Shown: positions 44,505 to 57,139, numbered from the stretch's first letter. The stretch: DNA of 64,000 nucleotides from Tilletiaria anomala UBC 951 (GCF_000711695.1 NW_013546947.1:27744-91743); one strand, 5' to 3'. Program-made: numbers and translations. Notes: generated from the letters alone by a model not told the origin.

Positions 44505-46625
44505 ATGGTCGAGATGGAACACAAGACACGGCGTGGTTTTGCCGCTGAGGCTGAATCTCCAGCACATACTTATGACCTGATCGGCTTGGGCTATGGTGAG
44601 GGATCCTTGATCCTTCCATGGGCAACAAGAGCATATCTGATATCACCGTCACTCTATTCTTCCGCTCACAGGCCCGGCAAATTTGGCGCTTTCCATCGCT
44701 TTGCGCGAGGAGCTAGAAGCACAAGGGAGGAGCCTCGACAATGCTGTTTGGCTAGAGAAGAGTGACAGGTTTGCGTGGTGAGTCCGCCCAGCAAGCCTTC
44801 GTGTGGGAAGAACAAGCAGCTGAAAGAAAGATGTTCTCACTTTTAATACTGAAGGCATACATCGCTCTTGCTGCCTGGTGCGCAGCTGCAAGTCTCACCA
44901 TACAAGGACATGGCGACGATGCGAAACCCGTGCTCCTCGTTCACATTCACAAATTACCTTTTCACGCACCGCCGCCTCGCATCGTACGTCAACCGCGCAT
45001 CGAGCATCCCAAGCCGGCGCGAGTGGAGCGCGTACCTCACCTGGTGTGCCGAGCGCATGGAGCGGGAGGTCCCCGGCGTCGTGCAGTATAGCAGCGAGGT
45101 TGTCGCGGTCTGCGCCGACGCGCCTGCTGCGGCCGACTGCGCGCCGGAGACGTTCAGCGTCAGGGTACGCGATGCGCAGACGGGCAAGATGAGGACAATG
45201 CGCACGCGCAACCTGAGCATCGCAGTCGGCGGCGTGCCGCAAATTCCGCCCGCCGTGCGCGACCTGTACGCTGCACAGCCGCATTCCGACGGTCCATCGC
45301 GGATCATCCACTCGGGCCATTTCTTGCCGTCGCTGGCCAAGGCGCGCTCTGCGCTTCTGAGAAAGTTGGACGGCGGCGCGCCTCTCCGGCTCGCAGTTGT
45401 CGGCAGCGGGCAGAGCAGTGCGGAGATGACCCTGCATCTCTACCGAACGTTCCCTGGCGCGCAAATCGACCTGCTCTTTCGCGCGCCGGCGATCAAGCCG
45501 AGTGACGACTCGAGCTTCGTCAACGCGGCCGCGTTCGATCCCGACGCGAGGGGCCGGTTCTGGCAGGCGAACATGGCGACGCGGGAGCGCTGGCGTGAAG
45601 AGTTTGCGCGGACCAACTACGCGGTCGTGCGCTGCAACGTGCTGAACGAGCTCTTCACGCTCGCGTACGAGGACACGATCGAACTGGGTCAGCCTGTGCC
45701 TGGCGCGGACGGGCCGTCGGAGACGCGCCTGCGCATCGTCGCCAACACGTCGCTAGAGCACGTCGAGCAGGACAGCGCAACGGGCGAGGTGCGTCTGACA
45801 ACGCGCACAGCCCTTGGCGCCACCGTGACGCAGGCGTACGACGCGCTCTTCCTTGGCACGGGGTTTGCGCGCGAGCTGGGTGCGCTGCCGTGCCTTGGCG
45901 CGCTCAAGGAGCACTTTCCCGCCGTCGCCCAGGACGAGGCGCAGCGCGTGCTCGCACAGGGCTACGACGAGCCGCCTGAAGGCGCACCCTCCACACTGGC
46001 GGAGCGTATGCGCGAGCGCAACCGCGGCGTCACGCGCGGGTATCGCCTCGTGCCGTACGCTTCGGAGGTGTATGGCGGTGGTATCGGCGCTGGGAGTGCG
46101 CTCGGCAGCAACAATAGCAATACAGGCGTTGCGCCTGTGGCGGAATCGGAGGAAGACGAACATGATGATGATGATGCTCCTACCTTGTCGAGTCGCGGCG
46201 CGATGGCGGTGAGCAGCCGCCGGTCGAGCGACAACGAGTCGGTCGGTAGCGGCCCGCCCAGTCGCGGCAGGAGCCAGACGGGCGCGGCGTCGCTCGCATC
46301 GAGCGTGACGCTTCACAGTCGCACTGTCTCGCCCAAACGCAGCGTCTCGCCGTCAGCGGCTGCAGTAGGAGCAGGTGTCAGCAGCGGCGAGATTTATGTG
46401 ATGGGCTGCAACGAGGCCACGCATGGACTGAGCGACAGTCTGCTCTCCGTCTGCGCGGTCCGCGCGGGCGAGATTGCGCAGAGCCTGCTGCCGGCGCTCG
46501 CGCGACGTGCACGTTCGCCAGGGGCGGACGCGGCGCTCGCGATCAAGGTCGCAGATGCCATGGTGACGCCAGTGCGGTTAACCTCGGCGGCGGCGGAGCC
46601 AGGCGCTGCTGTTGCGGCTGTGTGA
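44505..46625 (+). CDS. SID1: L-ornithine N5-monooxygenase (SID1/SidA)
   Basis: FAD- and NADPH-dependent hydroxylase of L-ornithine, the committed step of hydroxamate siderophore synthesis. Three exons: 44505-44595, 44672-44777, 44855-46625; 1968 nt, 655 residues. FAD motif YDLIGLGYGPANLALSIAL is assembled across the first splice. FAWHTSLLLPGAQLQVSPYK, KDMATMRNPCSSFTFTNYLF, then the NADPH motif LAVVGSGQSSAEMTLHLYRT and substrate-site region SSFVNAAAFDPDARGRFW follow. The C-terminal GCNEATHGLSDSLLSVCAVR is the second FAD block. A low-complexity S/R/D-rich insert of about 100 residues (46078-46390, including EDEHDDDDAP) sits just before that block. The protein is therefore much longer than the roughly 500-residue Aspergillus SidA. 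Its partner acyltransferase lies 2.2 kb to the left. Confidence 0.95.
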
Positions 46626-47955
46626 GCACGTGGCCCGGCACTTTCTCTTCCGAGCCGGTATGTATTTTAGGCTGCATTTGCACCTGCACCCGTTCAGAAT
46701 GCAGCTTCGATTTCGGGCGCTACGCGTACATGCATGCATATATGCATGGTTCTTTCCGATACAGAATATGTGGACGTGCACTAGGCCGCGATTGTCTGCG
46801 CGTGGTTCTGCAGCTGGGCTGGCGTTAGCTGTGGTGCTCTTACGCGTGTGTCTGATGACGGTCTGCCTGCGCTCCCCTCTATATGTACATGTCTCCATGC
46901 GGGAGGCCAGCGACTACATGATGTAGTACTCTAGCACGCCTGAGTGTTACCCGGTGCTTATCGCGCCATGATTCCACGACGTATTCACCGCCAATGCAGA
47001 GGGTAGTTTATAAGAGAGAGGTCGCAGCGATGTTCCGCTGCTGGTGCGACTGTGTGCGTGGTGAGATGATGGCATTGCTTATCATTGCTTGCTTCAATGC
47101 TATCCTGGCAATGAGGATACTGGAGAGAATGTGTACTGCGCAGTGCGCAGTCGAACACGGGCCAATACCAGACCTAAACGGTATAACCGAGGTGTGTCAA
47201 CGCTCGGAGATAAACAGGTGGTGCGTTTGCGGCCGAGAGACCGGGTGTTTATGTGGAAGAGTGTGCAGACTCCACTGGTGCGAGGAAGGCGATGGAAGGC
47301 GGCGGGACGCCTCGCGCCACGGAATGAGGAGAGCGGCTTGCGCTTTGGTCAGCCAATCGATTTGGATTAACGGGGGGAGTCCCTTGAAGAACAAAAGGGG
47401 GAGGGAGAGCGGCACTGAACTAGAATCCAGAATCCAGCGCATAATCCTTTTGTGTCCACTGAACACCCAACTGGTACTGCTGCTGCTGTACTAACCCTAT
47501 CACGATTGCTACTATTATGTAATTGCATCCTATTCAATCGGATTGGACTGAATCGCCCCCTCAGCTCATCATTCCCTCCCCTGTTCCATCATACCTCACA
47601 CCCCGCTGCGAGCACATGCTCACAGTCACACGCCCCTAACCAAACGCACGTCAACTCCCTCGCACCATCGTCGTGCTGCTCGCAGCCAGCCAGCCAAGCG
47701 AGCAAAGTGTGCATATCCTACCAGCACCCCCAGGCACAGCTCGAGTCCATCCACCCCTCTTTACCCAGTCGGGTCGACCAGTGGTCCTCCTTCCCTTTTT
47801 CCCCTCGCTCCACTGCGTCGAGCTTGCGTCGCATCGACGACCGGCAGCGCACTGCAGGCGAACAAACGAACACGAGGGCCGTGCTCGCGCGACGCCCACC
47901 TCATTTTGAAAGTAACATCGCCATCGACGATCGCACTGCATACGCAAGACAAGCG
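46626..47955. other. Intergenic region and leader of the bZIP gene
   Basis: 1.33 kb. The right half (from about 47560) is pyrimidine- and CA-rich, consistent with a long 5' leader of the bZIP gene. A Cys-rich open frame at 46994-47491 has no recognisable family and is not called. A CCAAT box occurs near 47352. Confidence 0.5.
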
Positions 47956-50615
47956 ATGGCAGGCACTTCCCCTCCATCAGCAGCGGCTGCGCCGGGCACA
48001 CTGCCACCATCGGAAAGCAACTCGGAAGCGCGATTCGTGAGTACACAATGCAACCCCCCTCCCCTTGGCCTCCCTCTCCCCGATGGCCCCAGGTAACTCA
48101 CGCCAACGCGATGCCGTCCTCCACGCCCTCTGCTCCCTCTGCCCCGCAGCGGTACCACCTCGCGACCGAGCTGCGCCGCATGGGCGTTGAGCCCGATGCG
48201 GCCATGCTTGACAAGTATGTCAAGAGCCATTACGAGAAGTTTGTCGGCGGCGGTGGCAGCAGTAGCAGCGCCGCTGTTCGTTCACCCGCTTCGGCGTCGA
48301 GCAGCAGCGCGGAGCACGCTGACGACCTGCCAATGGCCGACGGCGATGACGAAGACGGTGAAAGCGAGCACTCGCACGAGGCACGCACGCCGCCTCCGCC
48401 GGCTTCTGCGCTTTTTTCCAGCACCAACGCTGCAACAGCGACAGCATCGCCGGCCGCAGACGCTGCTCAGCCACAGCAACAGCCTGTCGCCGCGAACACC
48501 TTTGACGACTTCTTCCACTTCGACGAGGATCCTGCCGAGCTGGGCTTCAAGGCTCATCAGCAGTCGCAACAGCAGCCCTTGGTAGCAGCCTCAGTGGCCT
48601 TCTCTTCTGCGTCGTTCTACCTGGAGCCGCCGCCATATGCGCTCACAACAGCAGCCGCCACGCCCGGCGCGGAATCGAGCGAGCAAGATGCAGTAGGAGG
48701 ACTGGCCGCCGCAGCAGCGGACGAGGCAGACATGAGCACCTTTGTGTTTGACAGTACCTTTGACACCAGCGCCTCCTTTGCCGGCTTTGACACGTCGGCG
48801 CTTTCCTTTGAGTCTGCTTCCACATCCGCGTCCATATGCGCGTCTGGGAACTTTGCAGCCGAGGAGGACAGCATCATGCACGACGCCGACCCCGTCACCC
48901 TCGCCGCCATCCCGCCGTTCAGCTGCGCCGCGCTCGCCGCGCCGCCAGCACCACCGGCGCCCAGCGTCGACCCAAGCCTTGTGACGCTCTCGGCGGCGGG
49001 TGAAAAAGCGCAGCAAGGGGAAGAAGAGGAGGCAGACGAGGATGAGATCACTTTCGAGCCTCACGCTGCGTCTTCCTCGGCGGTGCCGGAGGTCGGTGCC
49101 GACATCGTACCCACCGCCACAGCCCAAGCAGCACTGGCTCCTGCTGGAGAAGATGGCGAGGAGGAGGACGCGACGACGACCCCATCGCACGCACAAGCGC
49201 AGCAACAGAAGCGCAGCGGCTCGGCCGGCGCCAAGACCGTAGCACCCCCGCAGATCAAGCGCGAGGCATCTGCCCGCGACGGCGACGCGGAGCTCGACGC
49301 GCTCCTCTCGGGCGAAAGCGCGTCGCTACCAGCGGGGATCCCGGCGTCGATGCGTTTCGTCGCGTCGGACTTGCGCCCGACGCCCGAAGAGTACAAGCGG
49401 CTCTCGTCCAAGGAGAAGCGGCAGCTGCGCAACAAGATCAGCGCGCGCAACTTTCGTAACCGCCGAAAAGAGTACATCACGCAGCTCGAGGAGCAGTTGC
49501 ACGACAGGGAGGATCAGCTTGCGCGCCTCGAGGCCGCCATGCACCGCGTCACGCAAGAGAACGACGGGCTCCGCGCGCAGGTGCTCGCGCTCAAGAGTCG
49601 CCAGCAGCAACCACAACAACCGCAGCAGCCGGCGCTCGGCGGGCGCGTGCCCATTCTCAGCACTGTCGACGTCAACAAGATCATTGAGCTGCTGCAGCGC
49701 AATGCAGCGACCACGGCAGCTGCTGCTGTCTCCGCCGATGGTGGAGATCAACAGATCTCCCCCAACGTCCCTGTTGCTCCTCTGGCGTCTTCCAGGCCGG
49801 ACACGCTGACGACGACAACTGCCGCCGTCAGCGCCAACTCGCCGCGCCTCGCAGCCGCTTCTACTGCGCGCGTCGCCGTCCTGCGCCGCGCTTCGAACAA
49901 CGGCAGCGCTGCAGCCGCAGCGGCTGTCGCAGCTCCTGCCAGCTCCCCTGCGCCTGCACCTGCGTCTGCCTCTACGAGCGCGTGTGCACACGCCCCCGCC
50001 AGCGTCAGCGCAGGCGGCGAGCCAACGGTGAACACCAGGAAGGATCTCGGCGTTCCCACGAGCGGCGCCGGCGCGGCGTCCACGTCGTCCTTCTGGGGAG
50101 GCAGCGGCGGCCGCGGCGGCTACACGAGCGTACACACCACATTGCTGCCGCCGCTGCGCCTCGCAACCGTGCTCACGCCCGCACAGATGCTAATGCAGAT
50201 GCAGATGCCTTTTGCCCCTCCCGCGTACGGCCCCGGCCTCAGCGCTGGCACCGACAAGGCGTGCGAGCGCGACGCAGCCGGTTTGCTGGCGCACATCACA
50301 GAGCTGTATGTCAGTCGCTGCGCTGCGTCCAAGAACGGCAAAGAGCAGTGCCTCGGTGCCGCGCTGGGCGATAGCAGCAATACAAGTATTAGCAAGCAGT
50401 GCGTCGAAGATGATGAGCTGCCGAGCTACGCGCAGGCGCTCGCGCAGCCGCCTGCGTTTACTGCCGTCACCACCGTGCTGGACGCTGCGACTGTAGCGAC
50501 AGCAGCGGCGGCGGCAGCAGCTGCTTCCTTGCGCACCGTGGACCAGGCGCCCTTCGTCCCCGCCGCGCGGGCATTCGAGCCGGCCGACGCAAAGTTGATC
50601 GAGCTCCTCTGCTAA
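47956..50615 (+). CDS. bZIP transcription factor
   Basis: Predicted nuclear DNA-binding regulator of 848 residues in two exons, 47956-48036 and 48150-50615, joined in phase 0. After the splice the N-terminus reads RYHLATELRRMGVEPDAAML. Long acidic A/S/E-rich stretches follow, probably activation regions. The basic region at about residues 448-472 is SSKEKRQLRNKISARNFRNR, with the invariant N and R of bZIP proteins (NxxxARNFR), then leucine-zipper heptads YITQLEEQLHDREDQLARLE. It belongs with the KEKRQLRNKISARNFR-RRKEYI group common in basidiomycetes. The C-terminus is A-rich with a late helical block (DKACERDAAGLLAHITELYV). It lacks the HapX-type CCAAT-binding N-terminus, so an iron role is not implied despite its neighbour SID1. 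Target genes unknown. Confidence 0.9.
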
Positions 50616-51270
50616 TGCAGGGCGGTCCAGCAGCCGTGCCTTTCAACCATGGACGTTCAGCCGCCCTTTTTCCTTCTCACCCACACGTATGCCATCATCA
50701 CCATCACTGCTGATCGCATTCTCGCGCAATACATCCTGACCGTCATACTTCTGCCCACACGTCTCACTTGGCGTGTCGTCGCCATTCCGCATCTCGGGCA
50801 AACAGGCATCCAAGAACAGAGCATAACAGAATCAAGCAAATGTCTCCCGCATAGTTATATTACCGTACAATAGCGTCCACGAACACCACTAACAGCGCTG
50901 CTGTACACTAGGGAAAGAATCGGAGTCTGCCATGTCGAATCGTTTAGGAATGCCCTGGGAAAGCCTTGGTCCGTCTTGTGCGTACAGGTGTTGCAAGGGT
51001 CAACTCACCTCTTCGTTCTTCGTGACGTGAACGACCATCAGCTCATTCCCTCCGCCCCGTGGGCGCGAAAGCAATCGGAGACACATTACGACGTGTGTGA
51101 CATGCTATCCAAACGTTTGCATTGACACAGCAACATACAATGGTACGAAGGAACTTGTGTACCCGGACCGCTCGATAGCACAAAGCTCGCGGTCCGAAGG
51201 TGTGAAGAGAGATGCGAGACTGATTTCGTGCATAGACAATGCAGGGGCTGCTTGCTGCTGGCGCAGATCA
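50616..51270. other. Convergent intergenic region
   Basis: 655 bp between the stop of the bZIP gene and the stop of the Q-rich protein gene. Nothing recognised. Confidence 0.5.
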
Positions 51271-54200
51271 TTACGATTTCTGTGAATCAAAGAATGCCAC
51301 ACGGTCCTTCAGAGATGCTCCGGGCCCAATGGCGCTCTTACGCAACGTGGTGCTGGAGCCCGGAGGCGAGAGCGCGGACGGAGCAGCATCAATGGCGCCC
51401 GCAGCGCTCTTTCTGGACCCGCCGAGCGTAAAGCTCCGCTTCAAGTCGACGTTCAGCGGACGCGTCTCGCCGTGGCTGACAGCATTGCGAAGCATGTGCG
51501 AGGTGGCGTGCGTCGTGTCGTCGCTCGAAATATGCAGCTGTGGAGCCGCTTCGGACTCGGTGAGGACAGAAGTGACGCGGCGCTTGGGCGACGTTCCGTA
51601 CGTTCCGCCCAGCCACATGCTGGGCGACGGCGAAGCGTCGTTCGACGCCTTATCCTGCGCTTGCAGGAATGCCTGCGCGCGAGCTTTGACGCTTGAGCTC
51701 GCACGCGAGGATGTCGTGATGCTGCTGCTCCCCTCAGGTGGTACAAACGTCGGTGACGCTGAGCGCTGGCGTTCCCCAAGGTCTGCCGCCGGCGACAGAC
51801 GGCCGCCAATAAGAGGTGAAGTTGGCTTGCGGCCGGGAGAATATGTCACACTCGAGCCAGCCGAGATCTTGGAGAGAGTGGAAGGTGTCTTGAGGTGTTG
51901 ACCAGTCAGAGACGTGCTCTCTTCTGCCGGGCTGAGAAGCGGGGCTGCATTGACATCACCGATAGGGGAGGCTAATTCGAGCTGATGGTTCGGCGCTTGC
52001 TCCTCCTTGCCGGCAACCTCCTCAGCAAGAACGTCATCCGGCTGCCTGTCAATCGACTCCGAACTCGGCTTCTCGGAGAGTTTGGACGTAACAAGCATTC
52101 GGATACGATCTTGCACGCTCTGGTCCCTACGCATGCGCGTCGAGCTGCTTGCGTTGGAGCCAGCGTCCGAGAATCCGGGGGAAGCCGTGTCCTGGCGAGC
52201 AGGCCTCTCGAATCGACCAGCAGAAGGAGGCTCGGGAACAAATGACATTGAGCGCGTGCTACCATCGGAGGGCTCCACATGGTGGCGACCAGCTGGAGAG
52301 ATGCGGCCGTTCTCCATGGGCTCGCCCAGAGCGGCAGTGTACCTCGGCCGACCCGAGGGGCTGGCGCTGCGCTCACGGCGATGACTTTCCGTCATCCGCT
52401 TACTCGGCGACGAAAGCTCGTCTTTGTCAAGAGCTGGAGCTGCGCCAGCAGGCAGCTTCAAGTTGCTGGGTTGGAAGGACGCAGAAGGCAGCTGGTCAGG
52501 GACATCCGTCTTCGGCACTGGTAAAGCACTGTTGAAGGACGCGGACGAAATGTTGGTCTGACGAGTGTCATGCTGCTGTTCCACCTCGCGCAAGTCCGTT
52601 GATGCAGGAGGGAAATCTGCAACGGTGTTCTCCTGCTCGCCTGATCCGATTGCGTGCACCTTCTCGTTGGGCGACGTGTCAATCTTGGATAAGGCTGGCT
52701 TCGCCGTGGTGGGTAACTTGTGTGCATGGATCATGGACACGTCCCGACCCCCCACGAGCAACTTGGCCAGGACAGCGAGAGTCTCACGCCCTTCTCTAAT
52801 CTCGTGCGTGGCCGCCTTGAGCTGGCCAACCTCGTGATGCATGAGGCTAGTCATCTGCCCCACCCACTTGTCCATCTCGCGCTCCCTGGCCGAGGTAGCG
52901 CTCATTGAGTCGCTGTGCAGGGCCATCTGCGCATCTCGCTCAATATCAAGCAAGCGTGTCTCGAGGTCGCGGATGAGCGGCACAGAATACCGCTCGAAGC
53001 GGTAGAAGCGCACCATCATTTCCTGCAGTGCCTGTGGCAGCGTGGGGAACTCGCTAGGCATCGCGCCGCGGCCCGGCAACAAGGCAGCGCCGCCTGTTGC
53101 ACCACGAGCAGGGCTCATGAGTGACTGTTGCTGACGCTCGGTTGAGACAGGCGCAGATCCGGCCGCGGGGTGCCCGATGTCCCCGCCCGGTGGCTTGACG
53201 GTCTCTTCCGTCTGGTAACCCTGACTGATCGGCGGGGCGCCGGTCGTCTGCGATACATCTTGCTGACGTTTCTTCGGCGACTTGGTAGGCGAACGTGTCC
53301 GCCGACGGACAGGAACATCCTCATCGCGATCCTCGCTGCCTGCCACCTTGCCAAAGCGTTCGCCAGCTGCGACAGGAGCGGGTTCCTGAGCTGGAGGCTG
53401 CATCGGTGCTGGTGTCTGTGCCAAGGCTTGGGCTTGCTGGGCGCGCATTGATTCGTGCTGAGCACGCATCTGCTCCTGGGCAATATGACGCGAGCGAGTC
53501 TCCAAGATGATCCTGAGATGGAAAGGTTGGTTAGCGCTGCTGGAACGAGAATGCAGCTGAAAAACTTCACTCACTGCTGAGCAGGTGTCAGTTTACCTTC
53601 GAGCCTGGCGAGCGCGTCAACTTCACTGACGTTCTGGGCGTAGGGCATATGAGGTAAGCTCTCCACAGCCGGCTCGCCTGGCTCCGACATTCTTGGCACC
53701 GCTTTCCTTCCGATTTTGCCCCATATGGCGATGCCGGAAGGACGACTGGGTGATCCCGCAACGCCGCCAGCGGCGTCCAGTGTATCAATAGCACGAGTGC
53801 CATCATTTAGTGCTTGCTTCGGCGCCCAGGGTCTGTCAGAAGCTGGATCAAAGCCAACTCGGGAGGCAGAAGGGCTCTCAATGATCCTGCGGCGCTCCGC
53901 GTCGACAATGGCCTGCGCCTGACGGATGCTCCTGCGCTTCTGCAGCTCGGCTTGCGCAACGATCTGCGACGGGTCGAGCAGGTCGCCATTGCCCTCTGCG
54001 TCGGCGTCTGGAGCAGGTGAAAAGAACCGCCGCCCGCCTGCAACGACTGAAACGGGGGAGAGACCGAGAGGCGACGCAGGTGGAAAATAAGGTCCGCCAG
54101 CGATAGACATGGGGTTCTGCCGTTGTTGCTGCTGTTGCTGCTCGTAGTCTTCGCCAGAACCCATCTTCGGACTGCTGCCAAATATGCCCTTGAAGAAGCC

Positions 54201-56402
54201 AGTGAAACCAGGACTAGCGCCGCGCTCACCCCGCTCACGCTCTGCCTCCTTGCGCCCTAGTTTATCGAATCTCAAGTCGCCCTCTTGTTCGTCTTGCCCC
54301 CCGCCTTGCTGGCGCTTCGCAGATCCTTGCTCCTTGCCGTCGCGACTGAGAACCTTGTTCAGGAACCCACTGCCTTTCGGCGAGATGCTGCCAAAGCCAC
54401 TGCCCCCACTATAGCTGGCTGCAGAACCGCGGCGCTTGCGGCCAAAGGACGGCGATCCTGGGTCATTGGACGCAGCGGGAATAACGATAGGCTCTGGTAG
54501 GCCGTGGATCGCTGCGTCAGATAGGAGGCCACCACGCTGCTGGCCAGCTGGAGGTTGTTTATCTTGCTGCTGTTGGGAGTAGTACCCCGCGGGCATCGGC
54601 GCTTGACGCGCAGGCGAGTTCGGATATGCCTGATTCTGGTACTGGGGCTGCTGTCGGTGCGGCGACGTACCTTGCAGCAGAGCCTGCGCATTAATGGTGC
54701 TGAACGCAGGTTCGGCGGGGCCAGACGGACCCCTGCCGTGTCGACCCGGTGAGCCGCCAGTGCCGCCACCGCCACTTTGAGCGCTACTGCGACGGAAGCC
54801 TGATCCGACACCTGCCATGCCTCCTGTCCCACCCGGTGCCCCGGAATGTTGCTGCAGCTGCTGCGGCCGTGTCCCAGGAGAAGAAGGCGCAAAGGGGCTG
54901 TCACGTGGTCCAGTGAGCTGTCTACGCTGCTGTTGCTGTTGTTGTTGTTGGTCGACATTGTTGTTCTGCGTTTGCATGCTCAAGCTGAGAGCGCTCTGCT
55001 GCCTCTGTCCAAAGGCACTAGCAATTTCACCGGGAGACGATGAGAGAGGCGCGTGCTCCCCGGCATTCAGATGGTTTCTGTTGTTCAATGCGGCACGCTG
55101 GAGGTCTGCTGCTTGCACATCAGCGTCCTGCCGGCCAGGCGAGGGAGGCCGGAATGTGCCGCTACCACGCCTGAAAGCTTTGGCCGACATTGCTCCAGGA
55201 CTGCTCGGTCTGACTAGAGGAGCGTTGTCGAAAGCATCTGCAACACCGCCGCTAGCAGAAGCCGCAGGGTCGACAGGAGCGCATGGCCTTCCTCTGCCCA
55301 GCTCGCCGCCTTCCTCGCCGACCGAACCCATGGGGATTGGCCTACCATCATTCGGAGAGCGCGCTGTGCCGTAGCCCACGCCGCCACCTGGGCCACCGGG
55401 TGGAACACCGAGCTGTCCTTGGCCGCGATCGCCATGGATGCTCAGAGGTCTGCTCTTCTGCCTGACATATGCGCCTACTGCACTTCCACCCGCCTGTCCT
55501 TGCTGAAATTTTTGCTGCCGTTGTGCATCGTGCAGCGGGTCTTGCCGGTTGTCCGCCCAGCTGGGCGATGCGGGCAGACTACCGGCGCCGGTGTTATTGT
55601 ACTGGTCGGCAGTAACGCCGCCGGGCTGGCGCGTGACGGAGCGGACAACAAAAGTTGGCGACGCGTCACGCGAACGTTCCCTCTCGCCGCTTCGGCGGCC
55701 GGGCGACGCAGGCGAGAGTCTACGGGCTGCCGCGCCAAAGAACCCACCCCTTGCCTCGCGCTCTTGGTGATCTGGGCCAGCCGACGGGGAAGGCAGTCCA
55801 GTAGGGGTAATGGGCTCCAGCGGACTGGGCGAGCGCGAATTGACGTTGGAGGAGCGACGACCACGCTTGAAGATTCCCGCGAACGGGCTGCCTTTCCGTC
55901 CGCTCTCCTTGTGGGGAGAAGGGGATGGAGGGCCGGAACGAGCCGGGTCGTTCCCGCCAAACGCGGCTTGCGTCTCCATGCCAATGTCAGTGTTGTTGTA
56001 CCATTCGTCGACGGCTGCTTCATTAGTAAAAGGTATAGATCCACCGCTGCCAGCACCGCCTCCACTACCCGGGAATGAGTGTTCCTCAGGTTGAGCAGGT
56101 AAACCAGCGTGGTACGTAGCCAGTGGGGGAGGTTGGGATTGCTGATGCTGTTGTTGCTCTTGCCCTTTCTGTTGATAATACTGCTGATGAGGCCATTGCT
56201 GTAGTTGTGGTTGCTGCTGCTGCTGTGGCTGCTGCTCATAGGGACGAGAAGGTGAACTGGAGAGCGGTGCGGGTACGCCGTAAGCCCCTTGTGGAAGCGC
56301 TTGGGCGTGTGGCGCGCCGCCGACCCCAGCGGGTGAACGAGGACCCCAGGCGCCCGCACTACGGTTCGGGGAGCCATACGCGTAACGATACGTGGAAGCC
56401 AT
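51271..56402 (-). CDS. Very large Q/G/S-rich scaffold-like protein, unknown function
   Basis: Not recognised. Two exons, 56402-53575 and 53512-51271, joined across a 62-bp intron (GTGAGT donor, CTAAC branch); 5070 nt, 1689 residues. Residues 1-800 are low-complexity: polyglutamine-rich near 55-90 and 475-500, many G/S/P repeats and RSPSP-type phosphosites. A conserved-looking block spans the splice (VSEVDALARLEGKLTPAQQ, then IILETRSRHIAQEQMRAQ). A helical block near residues 1100-1200 (QALQEMMVRFYRFERYSVPL, RDLETRLLDIERDAQMAL, WVGQMTSLMHHEVGQL) is probably a coiled coil. The tail is S/P-rich and ends LKDRVAFFDSQKS. The architecture suits a cortical or cytoskeletal scaffold, which is a guess. 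Confidence 0.8.
54927..54951 (-). repeat. CAG/CAA trinucleotide tract (polyglutamine)
   Basis: Run of TTG/CTG triplets on the plus strand, coding for a glutamine run in the 1689-residue protein. It is likely length-variable between strains. Confidence 0.7.
56140..56232 (-). repeat. Glutamine-codon-rich region
   Basis: Imperfect CAG/CAA repeats near the N-terminus of the same protein, encoding blocks such as QQPQQQQQPQLQQ. Purine/pyrimidine skew is strong. Confidence 0.6.
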
Positions 56403-57139
56403 GGTGGAGGTTGCCTTTCTGGAATTAGAACCGCATAGCCGTCAGAATATTCGCACGCGAAACCTGGATGACGCGTGAGGGCGTAAGGGCGTGAGAGCTC
56501 ACCGAGTTGTCCAGGCTCTCTCCGCAAACGCGAGTGAACCTCTCACCGACCTTCTCCTCGTTGCTCTGTTTGGTCGTGGAGATGGCGGGTGATGCGTCTC
56601 TAGCTGACAAAGATATGCCAAAGGGGAGAGTAAGAAAGGCGATGCGATGGGCTATTGACCGATACAACAAAGCTGTATCATCATTGCGATGAGACAGGGG
56701 GGTTATGCTATAAATTAGCGATGACAACAGCTGCCGGCTGCGGGTGCGGCGCGGCGCGGGGACAAGTCAATAATATCACGTGACCACCCCCTGGCGACTC
56801 ATTAGTCCCCTCAGCAACGGGCTGAATGACGCCAAAGCACGTGGCAAATGGCGGCGTATCGCCTCAACCACCTCGTGGGTGACTCCAACCACAAGTTCAG
56901 AATGTGGTTGGCGGCATACAAAATACAAACTACAATTTGCAAGCCATCCACCGCCCGCCCGGCGCCCTGCACCCTGCGCCCTGATATGTTCATGTAGCAA
57001 GCTGTTCTCTTCACTTTCTGAGAAGCACTTTTCTGGGCGGCAAGGAGGTGCAGGCGAGGTAATATCCAAGTACTTGGGTCACCACGACCGCCACCCGCTG
57101 TTCGTTACTCCCACACTTCTTCATTTTCGAAGGTCTGCC
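56403..57139. promoter_or_regulatory. Divergent promoter region with TCACGTGA site
   Basis: 737 bp between divergent starts. It includes the perfect palindrome TCACGTGA at 56776-56783 and an AT-rich TATAAAT at 56709-56715. No gene seen. Confidence 0.5.
56776..56783. promoter_or_regulatory. TCACGTGA palindromic E-box
   Basis: Eight-base palindrome of the bHLH (Cbf1-like) type, 374 bp from the Q-rich protein start and 357 bp from the R3H-associated gene start. Function inferred only from the motif. Confidence 0.35.

Noticed and set aside
46994-47494. Cys-rich 166-codon open frame upstream of the bZIP gene
   Set aside because: No regular cysteine spacing, no signal peptide and no splice or family support; composition looks like chance readthrough of intergenic DNA.
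47956-50615. bZIP factor as HapX, the iron-starvation regulator
   Set aside because: It sits next to SID1, but the CCAAT-complex-binding N-terminal motif and the cysteine-rich iron-sensing blocks of HapX are not seen, and the basic region is of a different bZIP group.
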